Assembly: GCA_018902385.1 (NCBI GenBank)
Contig: JABSSW010000055.1
Location: 1 to 64,000 of the forward strand
From: Physcia stellaris
Taxonomy: Eukaryota; Ascomycota; Lecanoromycetes; Caliciales; Physciaceae
Reading direction: 5' to 3'
DNA length: 64,000 nt
Part shown: piece after piece, positions 60,470 to 64,000 of the stretch
How the letters are laid out: every line of letters starts with the position of its first letter
Position numbering within the stretch: the stretch's first letter is position 1
Made by a program: the position numbers and the translations under genes
The notes under the pieces: generated by a model
The model's database searches: none
Told to the model about the DNA's origin: nothing
What the model saw: the letters and a program-made list of their open reading frames with translations, nothing else

Positions 60470-61740
60470 TTAGCGTAGAACTCCAGGAGGAAACGCAGGA
60501 CATTTTTTTATAGGAAGTGTTCTATAGAACAATTCTTGGCTTTCGTTTATGTATCGATCAACGACCGCAGCGTCACCGTGATGTAGCTCGCCGACGGTTC
60601 CCCTCGGAAGTGGAAGTCGACTTCCAGGGGCACAGATTCTGAGTCGTGCACCCGGCACAACATACCCAACAGGCAAGTTTTCGTATTGAGCTTCGAGCCC
60701 ACTATCCTCGAGCCACATGCTAGCGGCAGGCGTGCCTTCGGTCATACCGTATCGCCCTTGTACTTTTTCCAACCTGAAGCGATTCCTGCACTGAGCGAGA
60801 TGTGCCGGCAAAATCGGAGCTCCCGACAAACACAAGAAGTGCATTGATCGCAAATCCGCGCTTACCAGCGAAGGATGTTCGAGCAGCGCGTGGAGCCTTG
60901 TTGGATTTATTTGCGTATGTGTGCATTGCTCCAGCTGGATCGCTCGAAGAGTTGACTCCGGGTCAAAGTATCCCGCAGGAAGGACCACAGTACCTCCAAC
61001 AGCCCAGCAAGACACGCTATAATTGTTGCCAGCGATGTGACTTAGTGGCAGGTGATTACATACAACAGTGTTCCTATCCATGCTGTTGATCCTCGCACTT
61101 GATTTGGCCGCAGAGATAAGAGTTTTATGAGTGTGGGCACATCCTTTGGAACGTGCGGTTGTTCCACTTGTGAAGATAACGAGCGCAACATCGTTTATGC
61201 CATCGAGATGAGGTTCAGTATCATCTCCCATTGGCGCATCCAGTATATCCTCTAATTTCTGCCATCCTAGTAGGTCGCTCGGACAAGCAATTATCTTCAT
61301 TCGGAGCTGTTCCAGCAAGTCTGGAATATTGCCTTCCAATGCCCTAGCTGTCTGTGTCCCATACTAGTAATATCTTTGCTTGAGCCGCAATCAGCATGTG
61401 CTGAATGAGCTCTCTACTAGTCAGAAAGCGCAAGTCCATGGGTGCGAATGGACATTTCAGCATAGCAGCAGCCCACTAGGCCAAAACCCGTTGTGCTCCG
61501 TTAGGCAAGAAAGTCGCTATGACAGCTCCTGCCCGTATTCCTCTATTCTTTAAGCTTCGTAGCTGATCGTACGACCATCTGAGATAAGACCTTGATTCGT
61601 CACATTCGCCAACGTCGAGCCTATGCCAAGCAGATTCGCTGACTGGTGCAAACACACCAGAGCTGTATGTCTTGCGTTTGACGCTGCAGAAGCCAGTAGT
61701 GTTTGTTGCAAAGTCAATAACGGATTGGTCAAGTCTTCGC
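60470..61740 (-). pseudogene. Adenylate-forming enzyme (AMP-binding), broken and 3'-truncated
   Basis: An AMP-binding protein of the acyl/aryl-CoA ligase or NRPS-like adenylation type. The open part (60470-61339) has the A3 loop FTSGTTARSKG, a downstream HLPLSHIAGN block, a GGTVVLPAGYFDP block and the A5 motif GRYGMTEG. It ends shortly after a GELHHGD-like block, before the A7/A8 hinge and the catalytic C-terminal Lys, right where the AT-rich block begins. N-terminal coding continues to about 61740 (for example HTALVCLHQS, then ISYEA) but in other frames. I see a stop after ISYEA, a TAG in the next block (61488-61480 region), a frame change before the 61339 segment, and no ATG in frame at the start. 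This is a decayed host gene whose 3' end was lost or displaced by the repeats. Substrate unknown. Confidence 0.68.
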
Positions 61741-62353
61741 CGAATACTTTAGATAAGGGCTCTTCCCCTGGTTAACTCGCGGGTCGTGGGTTTCGGGCTT
61801 CGATGCCATGCCAATTTGCTTTCGTTAGACGATCCAAGTGTTCGTCCGCTGTTTTGACAGTTTGTAAGGGCCAATATGTGAGTGAAAGTATAAGCAAAGG
61901 TTTCGTGTTGTTACTAGGAGTATACTTATTGATCAAGTCCATTAGTGGTGCTCCTTTCTATTTCTGCAGAATGACGTTGGTGTCCATTGCCCTAAAGATG
62001 CTCTCGCCTTCGCTTAGTTTGGATTCGGAGATGCTCGCTTGTCAGCAAACATCCTACCATCAGTGAACGTCGAAAAAAAGGCCGTACTTGATGCTGGCCG
62101 AGGTCCGCTAGTTTCGTCAGAGCTCAATGTAGTCGCTACTATTAATGTTATACCACAACGAATTCAAGTCTCGACTTTTCGCCGAGGAGTACTCCTCATC
62201 CTTGTGCGGATATTTCCTGTCATCGTGCAGATTAGACGGAAAACTTGGCCATATTGGGCAGGCGGATCAAGGTACCTATTTGAAAGACCCCAACCTCCAC
62301 CTCCACCGGGGAACAGCCTGGAGAATCGCTTGATCGTCCATTCACGAAACCTC
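61741..62353. promoter_or_regulatory. Divergent intergenic region
   Basis: About 610 bp between the broken AMP-binding gene (minus) and the dioxygenase (plus). Frames on both strands (61803-62066, and the upstream extension of the dioxygenase frame from 62039) show no domain. It probably holds the dioxygenase promoter and 5' leader; no TATA box or regulator site is convincing. A C-rich run CCTCCACCTCCACC lies at about 62290-62305. Confidence 0.45.
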
Positions 62354-63440
62354 ATGGATCCATCAAAGGAGCATACGTCTTTAATGAAGGATCTGAGTAT
62401 TGACAACATCACACAGAATGCTATTCTCGTCAATTCCCTCAGCGGAAATGCTCGATTCACGTTCCTCTTTGAGCGGCTCACCACTCATCTCCATGCTTTT
62501 GCACGGGAGACGCGATTGAGTACGGAAGAATGGAGCGCTGGTCTGAAATTCTTGGAAGAGGTTGGCCAGAAGTGTAAAGAACGGGAGGTGTGCTTCGCGC
62601 ATAGACTTCGTTTTAGGTCAGCACTGACCGCGGCTACAGGAGTTCATCTTACTTTCGGATAGCCTTGGATTAACCCTCCTGGTGGACTTGATCAATCATC
62701 CCAAACCTGCAAACACCACCGAACTCTCGCTCCGTGGCCCCGCCCATACCTACGACGGTCCGCTCATGGAGCATGGAGGGGGCATCTCTCACGATGCCCG
62801 CGGGGAGCCTCTCCTGGTACTCTGCTCAGTCAAAGACTCCAGCAGCAGACCGATCGAGGGCGTGGCTATTGACATCTGGGAGGCCGACGCAGCTGGCAAC
62901 TACGATGTATTCTACCCTGATCGAGAAGGTCCGGAGGGAAGATGTACGATGTACAGCGATGCGAATGGGATCTTCTGGTTCAAAGGTATTGCGCCGGTAA
63001 ATTACCCAGTCCCGCCAGATGGACCGGTTCACAAAATGCTCGAGATGCTCCATCGCCAGCCGTGGCGTCCGGCGCATGTGCACTTCGTATTCACAAAGCA
63101 AGGCTATGACGAACTTACCACGTGAGTCATTGCGCGTCTTGTCATGGACGCTCGTTGCTGACTCTTTAGTGCGATTTACTTGCGTGGTGATCCATTCGAG
63201 ACATCCGATCCTGTGTTCGGCGTCCAGGAATCGCTTTTGACCGAGTATGAACAAGCTGACGATGCTGTTGCTAAGCGGTACGATGTGAAGCCTGGCACCA
63301 AAGTTATAAAGTATGACTTCATTCTTGCGTCGGAAAAGGAAGTCAGCGACTTGCGAGATAAGAGGGCGGAGCAAGCTCTGGCAGACTTGGGCCATAAGAC
63401 CAAGTGGCTCAATGGATTGCCTGTACCAGACGTGGATTAG
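62354..63440 (+). CDS. Intradiol ring-cleavage dioxygenase (hydroxyquinol/catechol 1,2-dioxygenase type), two introns
   Basis: Exons 62354-62587, 62640-63121 and 63170-63440 give 328 residues. Introns are GTGTGC...CTACAG (52 bp, CTGAC branch site) and GTGAGT...TTTAG (48 bp, CTGAC). Residues about 25-110 are the N-terminal dioxygenase helical domain (RFTFLFERLTTHLHAF, EFILLSDSLG). The catalytic beta-sandwich follows, with Fe(III) ligands Tyr166 (GNYDVFY), Tyr200 (NYPVPPDGP), His224 and His226 (RPAHVHF). All four ligands are present. The enzyme opens catechol or hydroxyquinol between the two hydroxyls, feeding the 3-oxoadipate pathway in the cytosol. Length and N-terminal domain favour hydroxyquinol 1,2-dioxygenase, but substrate cannot be fixed by eye. 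The longer upstream frame (from 62039) lacks family similarity, so the ATG at 62354 is preferred. Confidence 0.9.
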
Positions 63441-63783
63441 ACCAAGGAGTATGCGATCGACTCTCTCAAAGTCGTTATGCCTTGCAGGCCATGTACTATT
63501 CTGTTGGAAACGTATACCTGTCCTTTGCCTTATGCCATAGTCCTTGTAGTGTATGAACTAAGGATCCGACGATCGATGAGCAAAAGATCAATCTAAGTGC
63601 CATTCGCTCTTTCTCCATTGGCTCACCTTCCTCAAGTAAAGTAGCGTTGCTCTCGACCGTTGCTTGTTCTACGACGCATCGTCTATTGACATGGCACTCC
63701 ATCTCACAATTGCCCAGCATTCATGTATTTGGTTTAGCGACCCCAATATGTCTAATCTCCTGGGTGGGAATTTGAAGCGAAAA
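63441..63783. other. Intergenic region between convergent genes
   Basis: About 340 bp between the dioxygenase stop and the stop of the minus-strand gene at the window edge. It should hold both 3' ends. A minus-strand frame at 63496-63720 has no domain and is probably fortuitous. Confidence 0.5.
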
Positions 63784-63999
63784 CTATTGGTCAGGAGAAC
63801 TTATCGGTACATCTAGCATAGGTAAATCGATAAATATACTTGTGTCTTCTTCAGGGAATTCATCGGACGAGGGATGTGCCTTCAAAGGAGATACTCTGCC
63901 CAGTGCAATTCGTCCAGGGATGGGCCTTGTGAAGGAATCAGCAATGGTAGCGTGTCGTGGCAGCTTTCTGGCGGGCGAGTACGCGGTTTGTTGTGGCGG
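63784..63999 (-). CDS. C-terminal end of an unidentified protein, partial
   Basis: The minus strand is open from the window edge to a TAG at 63784-63786, giving 71 residues without an internal start. The sequence is Pro/Ser-rich and acidic near the end (TAYSPARKLPRHATIADSF, then IPGRIALGRVSPL, then FPEEDTSIFIDLPMLDVP). Codon use and composition look like host coding DNA. A low-complexity, acidic C-terminus is common in fungal transcription factors, which often sit beside catabolic genes, but no domain is visible here. Confidence 0.5.
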   Translation of the reverse strand, partial: PPQQTAYSPARKLPRHATIADSFTRPIPGRIALGRVSPLKAHPSSDEFPEEDTSIFIDLPMLDVPISSPDQ

Positions 64000-64000
64000 T

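Noticed and set aside
60303-60503. Frame 60303-60503 as the true C-terminus of the AMP-binding enzyme
   Set aside because: It is Ser/Lys-rich without the expected hinge, GD or Lys motifs and lies in the composition transition zone.
62039-62662. 207-codon uninterrupted reading as a separate gene
   Set aside because: Its end is the first dioxygenase exon reading into the intron; the part before 62354 has no similarity and the splice sites give a full-length family protein.
62826-63412. Minus-strand frames across the dioxygenase
   Set aside because: They are antisense shadows of conserved coding sequence with no domain of their own.

Overview
The window looks like a piece of a filamentous ascomycete (Pezizomycotina-type) genome with a two-compartment layout. 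About 60 kb is an extremely AT-rich transposon graveyard, and the last 3.7 kb is ordinary gene-bearing DNA. The gene-bearing end carries an intradiol ring-cleavage dioxygenase with two short introns (52 and 48 bp, both with CTGAC-like branch sites), a broken adenylate-forming enzyme and the 3' end of a third gene. The decayed compartment has a striking signature: nearly every surviving C is followed by A or G. CpT and CpC (and ApG and GpG on the same strand) are almost gone, while CpA and CpG remain abundant. This differs from classical RIP, which removes CpA.

Layout, left half (1-23.5 kb). A minus-strand Gag-like fragment (1-1.8 kb) is followed by a plus-strand Ty3/Gypsy chromovirus (C1, about 2.3-22.64 kb). 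Its RT region is split by LTR element A (3973-18823, TSD AAACG). A is split by Gypsy element B (4399-17017, TSD TCATG), and B is split by element C' (4959-10997, TSD TTTTA). C' has the LTRs and 3' region of the C chromovirus family but a different, zinc-finger-encoding interior.

Layout, right half (23-60 kb). A second chromovirus copy (C2, 23.14-23.54 and 57.12-59.83 kb) is split by a minus-strand Helitron (about 23.54-57.12 kb). Its Rep/helicase gene is itself cut into three by Gypsy element D (24991-32783) and Ty1/Copia element F (32948-51008). F contains Gypsy element E (36451-43796) and a GC-normal, essentially undecayed 3.2 kb LTR element (the 'island', 43945-47151, TSD TTATG).

The most interesting point is that the island, A and C' all carry the same unusual gene. 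It encodes a protein with a coiled coil, a C2H2 finger, a Ser/Pro-rich region with a SWAEIAS motif, and a YLTVDDLHRMF block. The three elements have unrelated LTRs and none has a visible reverse transcriptase of its own. The island copy is open (426 aa) and untouched by CpY decay; the other two are decayed. The island also has a primer-binding site of the half-tRNA-Met (copia) type. All elements other than the island are fossils with many breaks. All homology calls were made by eye from conserved motifs; no database search was possible.
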